From positions 245,186-309,185 of the forward strand of contig JACPCR010000064.1 in assembly GCA_016179685.1 (NCBI GenBank): 64,000 nt of DNA, in the 5' to 3' direction. A program made the translations under genes and the position numbers. The DNA is from Planctomycetota bacterium (lineage in GTDB: Bacteria; Planctomycetota; PUPC01; JACPCR01). Shown here in pieces: positions 1-9,548 of the stretch. The notes under the pieces were generated by a model, which was not told the origin of the DNA, ran no database searches, and was given only the letters and a program-made list of their open reading frames with translations. Within the stretch, counting starts at the first letter, position 1. Each line of letters begins with the position of its first letter.

Positions 1-2
1 GC

Positions 3-371
3 CGGCGATCCCGCCTGAGAAGCGACCCCGGCCTGCAACGCAGCCAGAAGGCGCTTCGCCATGCCCGCCAGCGCCTCGAAGAGGCGCGACGGACTGAAGG
101 ATCGGAGGCCTATCAGAAGGTCAGCGAGGCCTTGACAGGCTACTTGGCGGACAAGTTCAACCTTTCACCCGCTGGCGTAGACGTCGGGAATGCGTCACAA
201 CTCATTTTGCCAAAAGGAGTTGGAGATGAACCAATCGTTGAGCTGGTGAGCTGTCTGAACCTTTGCGACCAAGGTCGCTTCGGCGGCGACGCCTCCAAGG
301 CCGCCCGTGAACAGGTGATTCAACAGGCGGAGAAGGTCCTCACGTCGCTCGCTCGGACGCTCGAATCTTAG
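3..371 (+). CDS. BatD-like protein, C-terminal fragment (5' truncated by window edge)
   Basis: Frame open from base 3: RRSRLRSDPGLQRSQKALRHARQRLEEARR...YQKVSEALTGYLADKFNLSPAGVDV; resembles the C-terminal helical region of BatD/aerotolerance proteins. Confidence 0.55.
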   Translation, partial: RRSRLRSDPGLQRSQKALRHARQRLEEARRTEGSEAYQKVSEALTGYLADKFNLSPAGVDVGNASQLILPKGVGDEPIVELVSCLNLCDQGRFGGDASKAAREQVIQQAEKVLTSLARTLES

Positions 372-415
372 GCGCATTTCGAGCACACCGTGTGAGAAAT
401 GCGGGCTGACCACGC

Positions 416-1852
416 CTATCGGCATCGGCCGGGCCGAAAATCCTCCTTGTGCAGGCCATATCGCTTCATCTTTGCATAGAGAGAACGAGGGTGGATGCCG
501 GCTCGCCGCGCTGTCTCCCCGATCCGGCCATGCGTCGTTCGTAGCAGGGTGGACAGGTAGGTCTGTTCAAAACGCTCCAGGATGTCCCGGGAGGCCTCCG
601 AAAGAGGCTTCTGCATCCATTCCTCTGGGAAACCGTTCGGGGCGCAGGGATGGATGTGCCCGACATGAGGCGGCGCAGACTGGGCTTTCCGAATGGACTC
701 CGGAAGATGGGCCAGAGCGATCCGGTCCTCGTCGCAGAGGAGCACCGCTCGCTCGATGTTGTTCATCAATTCACGAATATTGCCGGGCCAGGGGTATCGG
801 ATCAACGCTTCGAGAGCGTCGGGGTTGATGCCCTGCACCTGCCGTCCCAAGCGCGACTGGAATGCGTTGATGAGTTTTTGAACGAGGAATGGAATCTCCT
901 CACGGCGCTCGCGCAGGGGCGGAATGGTCAAAGTGACCACGCTGAGTCGAAAGTAAAGGTCTTCACGAAATTTCCCGCCCTCTACCTCCTTGGGCAGATC
1001 ACGGTTCGTGGCGCCCATGACGCGGGCGTCCACCCTGACCGGCCTCTCGCTGCCGACACGCAGGACCTCGTGCTCCTGGAGGAAACGGAGGAGTTTGACC
1101 TGAAGGTGTGGTGGCATATCGCCGACCTCGTCGAGAAAGATGGTCCCCCCTTCGGCCAGTTCGAAGAGACCCCGGCGTGAAGCGGTGGCGCCGGTGAAGG
1201 CGCCCTTCTCATGGCCGAAAAGCTCGCTCTCGAGGAGCGTCTCCGGTAAAGCTCCACAGTGGATCGGAACGAACGGACCACGATTGCGCCGGCTCTCCGC
1301 GTGAATGGCGCGGGCCAGACGCTCCTTGCCGACGCCCGTCTCGCCCAGCATCAGAAGAGAGGTGTCCGCATCGACCACGTGCCGGACCATGGCCATGAAA
1401 TTCTGCATCGCGGGGGCGCAGGAGGTGAAATCGTTCAGGCTCGGAGGACTGTCACCACGCCGACCCGCGTATTCCTCCTCCCACTCCTGCCGCCGGCGAG
1501 AAAGAATGGACTGGAATATCTGCTCAAGCGTCCCATTCACCAGGCTCGGGTCCAGCACCGCGTTGCAACCAGCCGCTAGAAAGGCTGCACTCTCGCTGGG
1601 GTCCATGGAGTCGGTCAAAATAACCACGCTGGGTGGGTTGGATTGCAATCTCAGGGCCCGAATCCCATCCAGTGCCGCATGGCCCAGAAGAGAATGACTG
1701 ATCACTACGAGGTCATGGGTCTGCCTGACCTGATCCCAGAGGGGACGGTCGGGCATCGTTCGGCGCAAGACCATGTCGGGGTTCGCCAAGGCGTGACGGA
1801 CCAATGCCTCAGTCTCCGGTCGGTCCAGTGCCAACAGTACTTGCACAACCAT
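416..1852 (-). CDS. Sigma-54 dependent Fis-family response regulator (NtrC type)
   Basis: GETGVGKE Walker A, ESELFGHEKGAFTGA (GAFTGA loop), LDEVGDMPPHLQVKLLRFLQE, C-terminal HTH; N-terminal receiver-like domain. Confidence 0.92.
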   Translation of the reverse strand: MVVQVLLALDRPETEALVRHALANPDMVLRRTMPDRPLWDQVRQTHDLVVISHSLLGHAALDGIRALRLQSNPPSVVILTDSMDPSESAAFLAAGCNAVLDPSLVNGTLEQIFQSILSRRRQEWEEEYAGRRGDSPPSLNDFTSCAPAMQNFMAMVRHVVDADTSLLMLGETGVGKERLARAIHAESRRNRGPFVPIHCGALPETLLESELFGHEKGAFTGATASRRGLFELAEGGTIFLDEVGDMPPHLQVKLLRFLQEHEVLRVGSERPVRVDARVMGATNRDLPKEVEGGKFREDLYFRLSVVTLTIPPLRERREEIPFLVQKLINAFQSRLGRQVQGINPDALEALIRYPWPGNIRELMNNIERAVLLCDEDRIALAHLPESIRKAQSAPPHVGHIHPCAPNGFPEEWMQKPLSEASRDILERFEQTYLSTLLRTTHGRIGETARRAGIHPRSLYAKMKRYGLHKEDFRPGRCR

Positions 1853-2284
1853 GAATTCTTCTCCTCTCGTTGTGCTCCTGACAATGACCCGTTTATAACG
1901 CGCAAGGCCAGGCGCAGCCGCCCATGGCCGCGCTCACGCGCCACCCACCCATGGCCGGCGCTCGGAATTGGGGGTGCAGTGGCCTTAATGCCCCATACTT
2001 CCCATTTCCGTCGCCGGCCAAATGGGCACTAGAAAACAGATAAAGAAAGAAGGAATTGAACCGTCCTGTTGATTGTACCACAACTTTGGGCAGATCGTAT
2101 ATTTTATAAATAATGAACTAATAACTCGAATTCGGACTTCCGGATCCCTGCGCCCGAAGAGATCGGAATTCGGCTTCTGAATCCCAGTTCATCTGAGCCA
2201 AGAAGGAGCGTTCGCCTGAATGAGTTAAACATATAATATGTTTTCATATAACAACTTAGTGATTATTTGGTACGTAGCACCCGG

Positions 2285-2302
2285 CCGGCACCTGACTTGC
2301 CT
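2285..2302 (+). promoter_or_regulatory. Candidate sigma-54 (-24/-12) promoter
   Basis: CCGGCACCTGACTTGCCT: GG-N10-GC spacing (GG 2287-2288, GC 2299-2300), matches TGGCAC-N5-TTGC at all but the first base; next to a divergent sigma54 activator. Confidence 0.6.
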
Positions 2303-2406
2303 AGACACTGATGTTCACAAACTTGGAAAACCCTTTTACCCTTGAGTTGAGTAAACGAACTGAAGTTGACACCCTGGCCGGGTCCTCAAATACCTGGCTT
2401 TCTCTT

Positions 2407-2817
2407 ATGACTACAGTCATGTCCTCACGCGAATACCGGCGTCTAGTGTTCCGGGATGAAGAGTTCGAGGTATGGGCTGGGCTGGACTCCGCCGGGGAGG
2501 TGGCAAGTTTCCAGCTTTGTTATGGGCGGCCCTTCGCAAGGCACGCAGTCACCTGGCGGCGCGGGCGAGGTTACTGCCATCATCGCCCCGGCGTCAACGG
2601 GTGGGTCGAGCCATGTGACATGTTCCCTCGCGAGCCGATCCTGGAATTTCTCGAGGAGAGGAGTCATGCCATGGACTCGTCGCTGGCAAGCTTTATCCGG
2701 GGCAAGCTCCGAGAGTATCGCGAGGCCCACCTATCCGGTCGAACCATCACTTCGGGCCCGTGTCCGGGCCTCGTCCGAAGCAGTCGGGCATTGAACTTCA
2801 GGAGAAGTTTCGTTTGA
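2407..2817 (+). CDS. Hypothetical protein
   Basis: ORF 2311..2817; start probably 2407/2419, downstream of the sigma54 promoter; MSSREYRRLVFRDEEFEVWAGLDSAGEVASFQLCYG. Confidence 0.45.
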   Translation: MTTVMSSREYRRLVFRDEEFEVWAGLDSAGEVASFQLCYGRPFARHAVTWRRGRGYCHHRPGVNGWVEPCDMFPREPILEFLEERSHAMDSSLASFIRGKLREYREAHLSGRTITSGPCPGLVRSSRALNFRRSFV

Positions 2818-2877
2818 CCCGTTTGAAAGATTCGGTTGACACCGTTGTCTGTTTTTTTCCTGAAAGGAGACAGAACA

Positions 2878-3467
2878 TGAACGCTTCGACGCTGGTTCGA
2901 ACAGTTCTGGTGGCGATGCTGTTTGCCGGGCTGGTCGCCGGACTGACGCCCGCGTGGGGCGGGACCGGCACGCAACCGGGAGTCGAGGTCGAGAAGCCAG
3001 CGACCCTGGGGACGGCCATGACCATCACGGCCGACGATTTGGAGGCCGTGGTCAAGCGCTATGTGGAAGGCAAGTCCGCTAAGGAAAACTGGCTTTTCTT
3101 CTGGGCCGAGGACTACCTGAAATTCAGGGACCAGAAGCTCGGAAAGGACCTTCTCTTCAAGATGGATCGGGTGAACAAGGATCACTTCCGAGTGATCGGG
3201 AAGGACTCCCACTCGATCTGTGTGATGTTCAAAGAGAAGGGAGGCGAGACCTACGACCTGGATTTAACGATTCAGGGTGCGACCCGTGAGGCTCTACAGG
3301 TCACCGCTGTCGACATCCATCGAGACGGGCACTTGGATCGTTACACCTGGACGGAGCAGAAAGGAATCTGGTCAAAGAGTTCCCCGGTGATCCACGAGGA
3401 GAAAGGCACGATGCCACCGGCCGATAAAGGAAGGACACCTTCGCCGGAACAACAGGGAACCAAATAA
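2878..3467 (+). CDS. Hypothetical secreted protein
   Basis: GGAG Shine-Dalgarno then MNASTLVRTVLVAMLFAGLVAGLTPAWGG signal peptide. Confidence 0.65.
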
Positions 3468-3483
3468 GGAGGAGGCGTCAATG

Positions 3484-3535
3484 CCCCTGGGGATTGGCCG
3501 TTTCTCACGAGCTGAGAATGGCCAATCTCCAGGGG
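3484..3535. repeat. Long intergenic hairpin
   Basis: CCCCTGGGGATTGGCC...GGCCAATCTCCAGGGG with inner TTCTCA/TGAGAA. Confidence 0.6.
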
Positions 3536-3761
3536 TGGCCAGGAAAATCGCCAGCAGATCTGAGGATTTGACGAGTTATCCGGACTGGCCGGAAGGCTCA
3601 GGTCAACAGGAACGTTCCGGCATATCGCCGGGCTCACAGTCCGGACCTGATGGCGGTAGGGAACAGCAAGAGGGCGTCGCCGGGAGTTGGGTAGCGTGTT
3701 CGGTTTGTATCCAGGCGGCGACTCTTGCTGTTCTTTTTTTTCCAATTCAAAGGAGACGGCC

Positions 3762-4715
3762 ATGAGTAACGAAAAGACTTGGAGATGCAGTCTTTGCAGC
3801 CGGATGGCGGCTCTATCCGTTCTCGGTGGGCTGATGTTTGTCGGTTGCAGCGGTGGAGGCGGCTCAGGAGGGGGTGGCGGCCCCTCGACCGGCACCCTGC
3901 AGGCCGGCCTGGCGGACGGTCCGGGTCCCTTTCGGAGCGTGATCTTGACGGTCAAGGAAATTCGGCTCGTTCCGGCGGGTGAGGACCCGGCGGAAAATGG
4001 TGGCCTGCCCAGGATCGATCTGGGGACACCTCGGGAGATCGATATTGTGCCGCTTCAGTTTCAGCAAACGCTGCTGGGCAGCGTGGAGCTGCCGGCGGGG
4101 ACCTACAACCAGCTCCGGCTCGTGCTCGATTCCGGCAATACGGGGGCCGGGGGTCTCCCAGCGAACCGAGTGGTCTTGAACGCCGACGGGCGCGTCGAGG
4201 AGCTGAAGACGCCAAGCGGCCAGCAATCGGGCGTGAAGGTGCTGGGCCAGTTCGAGGTCAGGGCCGGTCAGCTCAATGCGATCCTGGTGGAATTCGATCC
4301 GGAGAAGGCCATTGTCGAGACCGGCAACGGCAAGTTTCTGCTGAAACCGACGGGCATCCGAATCGAGCAAATGATGAACGGAGCGATGCCATCGTCTTTC
4401 GGTACTGCAACGGGTCGGATTGTTTCCTCGGACAGTTCGAAGAACACATCGCTCTGGTCGAACGCCATGGTTTGCGTGGCGGATTCGGCGTCGGGCCAGG
4501 AGATCGTCTGTGGCAAGGTCTTCCTCGACGCTGAGAATCCGGATTCGGCCGACAACGGGAAGTTTACCGCTCACGTTCCCAGCGGAAGCTATTTCCTGCG
4601 CGTGAGGGCCGCCGGGTTCGTGACGTTTGACGGGTCGGCATCAGGCTCGTTCTTCACGGTGACGAGTGGGAGCACGACGGACTTGGGGACGGCGACCCTG
4701 TCGCCGACGCCGTAA
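3762..4715 (+). CDS. DUF4382 domain-containing lipoprotein
   Basis: Lipobox-like LGGLMFVGCSGGGGSGGGGG then LQAGLADGPGPFRSVILTVKEIRLVPAGE (DUF4382-like); SD aggagac. Confidence 0.78.
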   Translation: MSNEKTWRCSLCSRMAALSVLGGLMFVGCSGGGGSGGGGGPSTGTLQAGLADGPGPFRSVILTVKEIRLVPAGEDPAENGGLPRIDLGTPREIDIVPLQFQQTLLGSVELPAGTYNQLRLVLDSGNTGAGGLPANRVVLNADGRVEELKTPSGQQSGVKVLGQFEVRAGQLNAILVEFDPEKAIVETGNGKFLLKPTGIRIEQMMNGAMPSSFGTATGRIVSSDSSKNTSLWSNAMVCVADSASGQEIVCGKVFLDAENPDSADNGKFTAHVPSGSYFLRVRAAGFVTFDGSASGSFFTVTSGSTTDLGTATLSPTP

Positions 4716-4759
4716 TATCCCTGTTCAGAAGTGCGGGTGCGCTTCTGAATAGGTGATAT
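4715..4759. repeat. H1 palindromic element, copy A
   Basis: CCTGTTCAG-AAGTGCGGGTGCGCTT-CTGAATAGG; overlaps stop codon of preceding CDS. Confidence 0.75.
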
Positions 4760-4964
4760 GGCCAGCCACTCTTAGGGCCTGTCAAGAAACAACCTGTGCA
4801 ATTTGGAGGCCTAGATTTGAGCCGGATGCGAGGCGCGACGACGATGGCGTATCCGTAGGATACGTCGAGGAGGAGCAACGAACGATGATCGGCCAGACGA
4901 GGCAACGGGCCGTGCATCTACCGGGTTGACATCCCGAGTTTACTTAGCATATTGACGGACGCGA

Positions 4965-5014
4965 CTCGTAGACGAGCTCGCAAGGGCTGGTGCACTTGCG
5001 AGCTCGTCTATGAG
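4965..5014. repeat. H1 palindromic element, copy B
   Basis: CTCGTAGACGAGCTCGC-AAGGGCTGGTGCACTT-GCGAGCTCGTCTATGAG followed by aGTTTT. Confidence 0.75.
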
Positions 5015-5027
5015 AGTTTTAGGGTGT

Positions 5028-5087
5028 AACTTCTCAGCGCCCCGCGCCCACTACGTGGGCATCCGGCGGGCACCTGGCGGAGAAGTT
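5028..5087. repeat. Inverted repeat AACTTCTC...GAGAAGTT
   Basis: aacttctcagcgcc ... ggcggagaagtt; same arm sequence at 52448 and 53681. Confidence 0.45.
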
Positions 5088-5369
5088 GAAAGGTGTCCCG
5101 CCAGACTTGTCCCAGTGGGAGGCGGGTCGAGTGTCAGGTGATTTCTGAACCCTGAACCCTGACACCTTTTCCACCCTTGTTGGGTTGCGGGCTTCGCCCA
5201 CTTTAAGCCCAGGAAGGCTTTCGAGACTTTCCCCTTCGGCGGAGGCTCGTGCCCGAGGAGAAGGCCAACTTCTGGCTCTCCGCGTCGGGTGACGTCGGGC
5301 CGGGACTGGGATCGAAGGAGTATGGAAGTACGGGTGCGCTCCCGTTCCGCGGTGCAGGGAGGACAAACC

Positions 5370-6023
5370 ATGATGCTGGCTCTGAAGATCGTGGTGGCGA
5401 TTATTGTTTTTTTCGTCCTCGTCCTGTTGATCGGTCTACTCCTCTTGCGGCATTTCATCAGGAAATTCCTTGGGGCGCTGGCCACTGCCAACGTGCCGGA
5501 CCGTATCCACCTCGTCCGCCAGGATTCGCTGGGATGGGAGAATCGAGAAACGGTGGACCAGTCCGTTCAGGCCCTTTTCCAACTGGGATTCCAGGATGCC
5601 GGGGGTTACACCGTTCAGGAGATGCCGGGGCTGAAGCTCCAGGGGTTCGCCAATGTCTCTGAGGCGCTCTACGGCGTCGTCTACGAGCAAGCGCCCCTGG
5701 GGGTATGGGTGGATGTGGTGACCGGCTACGAGGACGGAGGCAGCCTGACGTGCTCGAACGCGCCGCGGGGGCACGAGCTGGACCACCGGCCGGGCCATGA
5801 CAAGATTTACGGACAGGACATGGATGCCCATGGCCTCTACCAGCGGATGGTGTCCGAACGGCTTCAGAAAGCCGTGAAGCCGGCGAATGCGTCCCAGTTT
5901 GCCATCGATTTCGAGCGGGGATACGCGGAAGAAATGGAGTGGCGCAAACAGCGCGGCGTCACGCCGGACGAGGTGGCCCGCGTGGCCCAGAGCGGGCAGG
6001 AAAGCTCGGAAGGCCAGAAATGA
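5370..6023 (+). CDS. Hypothetical membrane-anchored protein
   Basis: MMLALKIVVAIIVFFVLVLLIGLLLLRHFIRKF N-terminal TM; AGGGAGGA SD. Confidence 0.65.
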   Translation: MMLALKIVVAIIVFFVLVLLIGLLLLRHFIRKFLGALATANVPDRIHLVRQDSLGWENRETVDQSVQALFQLGFQDAGGYTVQEMPGLKLQGFANVSEALYGVVYEQAPLGVWVDVVTGYEDGGSLTCSNAPRGHELDHRPGHDKIYGQDMDAHGLYQRMVSERLQKAVKPANASQFAIDFERGYAEEMEWRKQRGVTPDEVARVAQSGQESSEGQK

Positions 6024-6210
6024 TTTCGCAGGCTCGGCTTACGCCTCGGTGCGAAATCAGATTTTGTCATCCATGGCAAGAAGCCGAAATTCGGGCCGAA
6101 TCGTGACGACGCGGGCCGGGGTCCGCGGCGGTTAGCGCCACTGCGCGTAGAGTCTCCGGCATGGCATGGCCCATCGCGCCCGCATATAATTTTTTCGTCC
6201 GGGGACAAGG

Positions 6211-6256
6211 GCATGGCCGCCGTTTCTCCTCCCGACGGGATGAGCAATCCGGGCCA
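6211..6256. repeat. H5 hairpin element in guaB leader
   Basis: gcatggccgccgtttctcctcccgacgggatgagcaatccgggccagc; homologous to 55691-55738. Confidence 0.5.
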
Positions 6257-6331
6257 GCGTAGCCGGAGCTCATCCTCTTTTTGGACACGACGGATATACT
6301 CCATGCTTTCCCTGATGAGATGGAGGTTGCC

Positions 6332-7837
6332 ATGACGACCGCCGACGGTATCGATGCCAAGAGCCTGCTTCAGACCGGTGGCCTGACCTATGACGACTTC
6401 ATCATTCTTCCCGGCCACATTGATTTCAACGTCAGCGAGGTCAGCCTGGAGACGTCGTTCAGCCGTCACATCCGGCTCAAGCTGCCGGTGGTCAGCTCGC
6501 CGATGGACACGGTGACGGAATCGAAGATGGCGATCACCATGGCCCTCCTGGGCGGCCTCGGGATCATCCACAACAACAACACGATCGAGGAACAGGTCCG
6601 TGAGGTTCGGCGGGCGAAGCGATTCGAGAACGGCTTCATCACCGAGCCGGTCGTGCTGGGGCCGGACGCGACGATTGCGGACGTCCTGCGCATCAAGAGG
6701 GAACATGGATTTGCCGGCATTCCGATCACCCGGGACGGGACGCTGGGGACGCCGCTGATCGGAATCGTGACGAACCGGGACGTCGATTTTGAGAAGGACG
6801 CCTCGAGGAAGGTGGCCGAGGTGATGACGCCGCGGGAGAGGCTGGTCACGGCGCGGCTGGGGATCACGCTGGCCGAGGCGAACGAGATTCTCAAGCGTTC
6901 CAAGAAAGGCAAGCTTCCCATTGTGGATGACGAGTTCCGCCTCGTCTATCTCATGAGCCGGTCCGACCTTCGCACGAACGAGGACTATCCCCATGCTTCG
7001 AAAAGCGGGGGAAAGCAGCTTCTGGTCGGCGCGGCGATCTCCACGCACGCGGAGGACAAGGATCGGCTGGCGGCGCTCGTGGCCGCGGGCCTGGACGTCG
7101 TGGTCATTGATTCGGCCCAGGGGGACTCGGTTTTTCAGATCAAGATGATCGAATACATCAAGAGCGAGTATCCGGACCTGGAAGTGGTGGGAGGTAACGT
7201 GGTGACGGCTCGGCAATGCGAGCCTCTCATCCGCGCCGGCGTAGACGCTCTCCGCATCGGCATGGGGCCCGGCTCGATTTGCATCACCCAGGAAACCATG
7301 GCCGTGGGAAGGTCGCAGGCGACGGCCGTCTATTACACGGCCGCCTATTGCCAGGAGTACGGCGTTCCCGTCATTGCGGACGGGGGCATCCGGACGAGCG
7401 GCCACATGGCGAAGGCCCTGGCGCTCGGCGCCCATTCGGTCATGGCCGGCATGCTGCTGGCCGGGACGAGCGAGGCGCCGGGCGAGTACTACTACGAAGG
7501 CGGAGTGCGGCTCAAGCGTTACCGCGGCATGGCGTCCCTCGAGGCCATGGAAAAGGGCGGCGGCAAGCGCTACTTCAGCGAGAAGGACAAGGTCAAGGTC
7601 GCCCAAGGCGTGTCCGGGTCCGTCGTGGACAAGGGCACGATCACTCACTATCTGCCCTACCTCATGCAGGGACTCCGGCACTCGTTCCAGGATATGGGTT
7701 GCCGCGACATCGATTCTTTGCACCAGGCCCTGGCCTCCGGCGACCTCCGTTTCGAGGCCCGCAGCCCCGCCGCACAGGTCGAAGGCGGCGTCCACAGCCT
7801 CCACTCCTACCAGGAGCCGAAGTACAGCATGCGGTAG
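6332..7837 (+). CDS. guaB: Inosine-5'-monophosphate dehydrogenase (eukaryote-type)
   Basis: [13 protein letters not shown]-type N-term, CBS region, [12 protein letters not shown] catalytic loop, [28 protein letters not shown] flap, [16 protein letters not shown]-terminus. Confidence 0.95.
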   Translation: MTTADGIDAKSLLQTGGLTYDDFIILPGHIDFNVSEVSLETSFSRHIRLKLPVVSSPMDTVTESKMAITMALLGGLGIIHNNNTIEEQVREVRRAKRFENGFITEPVVLGPDATIADVLRIKREHGFAGIPITRDGTLGTPLIGIVTNRDVDFEKDASRKVAEVMTPRERLVTARLGITLAEANEILKRSKKGKLPIVDDEFRLVYLMSRSDLRTNEDYPHASKSGGKQLLVGAAISTHAEDKDRLAALVAAGLDVVVIDSAQGDSVFQIKMIEYIKSEYPDLEVVGGNVVTARQCEPLIRAGVDALRIGMGPGSICITQETMAVGRSQATAVYYTAAYCQEYGVPVIADGGIRTSGHMAKALALGAHSVMAGMLLAGTSEAPGEYYYEGGVRLKRYRGMASLEAMEKGGGKRYFSEKDKVKVAQGVSGSVVDKGTITHYLPYLMQGLRHSFQDMGCRDIDSLHQALASGDLRFEARSPAAQVEGGVHSLHSYQEPKYSMR

Positions 7838-7902
7838 TGAAGCTCTGCCTCGAACTGACCCGTGCCGACAGCGAGACCCCGAACCGAGACAGGAATGAAA
7901 CA

Positions 7903-9429
7903 TTGAAACTGGAAGACGATCCGCAGCTTTTCGGACAGCTTGTGGTCCGGAACAAGTTGGCCACCCCGGAACAGGTGGAGGAATGCATCGGCATCCAGCG
8001 CAAGCTGGAGGAAAAGGGCCAGTTGGACCGGCTCGGGGACATCATGGTGTCCAAGGGCTATCTGACGGACAACCAGCTCCGGCTGGTGTTGCAGGCCCAG
8101 CAGCGGATTTCGCCGATCACGGGGCAGCGGATACCCGGCTACGAGATACTGGCGAGGCTTGGGCAGGGCACCCTGGGGACGGTGTACAAGGCCCGTCAGA
8201 TCAGCATGGACCGCGTGGTGGCGATCAAAGTCCTGGCCCAGCATTACTCTCGAAACGAGGAGTTTGTCCAGCAGTTCATCCAGCAGGCCCGCGCGGCCGC
8301 CCAGTTCAGCCACCCGAATATCGTCCGGGCCATCGACGTCGGCAACATCCGCAACCTCTATTACTTCGTCATGGAGTTCGTGGACGGCATCAGTGCGGAG
8401 GAGCGTCTCCGGAAGGAGGGCCTTCTGCCGGAACGCGAGGCGCTCGAGATGGCGGCCCAGGTCTGCCGGGCGCTCCACCAGGCCCATAGCCAGGGCATCA
8501 TCCACCGCAACATCCGGCCCAGCAATATCCTGGTCAACTCGTCGGGCCTGGCAAAGCTCTCCGACCTGGGCCTCGGAATGGTCCAGTCCAACTCCTCCTC
8601 GCCGGCCAGCACGGAAATTGGGTCCGGCACCTCGGGCTACATCTCCATCGAACAGGCTCGGGGACAGGTCGTGCTCGATGCCCGGTCCGACATCTATTCC
8701 CTGGGCGCGACGCTCTACCACCTGGTCACGGGCCACCATCCGTTCGAGACCGCGCCGGGTCAGTCCAAGAAGGCCGTGCAGACCGCCGAGCCCCTCGTGC
8801 CGCCGGAGGAACGGCATCCCAAAGTCCAGCGCTCCACCTCCGCCGTCATCCAGAGAATGATGGCCCGGGACCCCGATCACCGCCACGCGTCCGTCAAAGA
8901 GGTCGAGGAAGACCTCCAGTGCATCCTCCAGAACAAGGCGCCGGTCCATACGCCCGTCCCCTTCCGGCCTCCGGCATCCTCTCCGGCCAGGGGAAACACC
9001 GATCGGAAGGTTGTCCGGGGCGAATCGGGGGGCTCCACCATCCTTTTCGTTCCCAAACGGGAGTCGCGCCCGGAAACGGCCGCGGCGCCGAAAACTCAGA
9101 AAACACCCCTTCCCGCCGGCTTGACCTTCATCACCGGAAACGACAAGCCTAGAAAGGTGCAACTGGCCCAGCCGGTGACCGTGGTCGGCCGGCTGCCCGA
9201 GTGCGACATCCAGGTTGCGGAAAGCTGGTTCTCCCGCAAACATTTCGTGATCTATGCACGCGACGGACGCTTCGAGATCGAGGACCTCCACAGCACGAAC
9301 GGGACGAAGGTCAACGGCAAGGAAATCTCGAAAAGCATGCTCCAGTTCGGCGACCAGATCACCGTTTATAGCACGCTGATCCTGTTCGAACGCATGAGCG
9401 GGCAACAGGGTGTCGAGCCGCCGGCGTAG
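7903..9429 (+). CDS. Protein kinase-like protein with C-terminal FHA domain (predicted pseudokinase)
   Basis: LGQGTLGTVYKA, VAIKVL, IIHRNIRPSNILVN, LSDLGLG; FHA VVGRLPECDIQV..WFSRKHFVI..LHSTNGTKVNG. TTG start at 7903; a GTG at 7837 overlapping the guaB stop is the alternative. Confidence 0.85.
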   Translation: MKLEDDPQLFGQLVVRNKLATPEQVEECIGIQRKLEEKGQLDRLGDIMVSKGYLTDNQLRLVLQAQQRISPITGQRIPGYEILARLGQGTLGTVYKARQISMDRVVAIKVLAQHYSRNEEFVQQFIQQARAAAQFSHPNIVRAIDVGNIRNLYYFVMEFVDGISAEERLRKEGLLPEREALEMAAQVCRALHQAHSQGIIHRNIRPSNILVNSSGLAKLSDLGLGMVQSNSSSPASTEIGSGTSGYISIEQARGQVVLDARSDIYSLGATLYHLVTGHHPFETAPGQSKKAVQTAEPLVPPEERHPKVQRSTSAVIQRMMARDPDHRHASVKEVEEDLQCILQNKAPVHTPVPFRPPASSPARGNTDRKVVRGESGGSTILFVPKRESRPETAAAPKTQKTPLPAGLTFITGNDKPRKVQLAQPVTVVGRLPECDIQVAESWFSRKHFVIYARDGRFEIEDLHSTNGTKVNGKEISKSMLQFGDQITVYSTLILFERMSGQQGVEPPA

Positions 9430-9548
9430 AATTCGAGAGGTTGACGACAACACCTCGGAATGCGGATATCATGCTGGCCGCGGCGGGTAGCGCGAAGGCC
9501 CCCACTACAGCGTCTCCCCGCTTCGGGGTCCCTTCCCGGTTTCGCAAG

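Noticed and set aside
4781-4925. Possible ncRNA or repeat (gcctgtcaagaaacaacctg...gatgcgaggcgcgacgacg...gtatccgtaggatacgtcgaggaggagcaacg)
   Set aside because: It looks like a dispersed intergenic repeat type, but only one copy is in the window and I cannot confirm it without a search.
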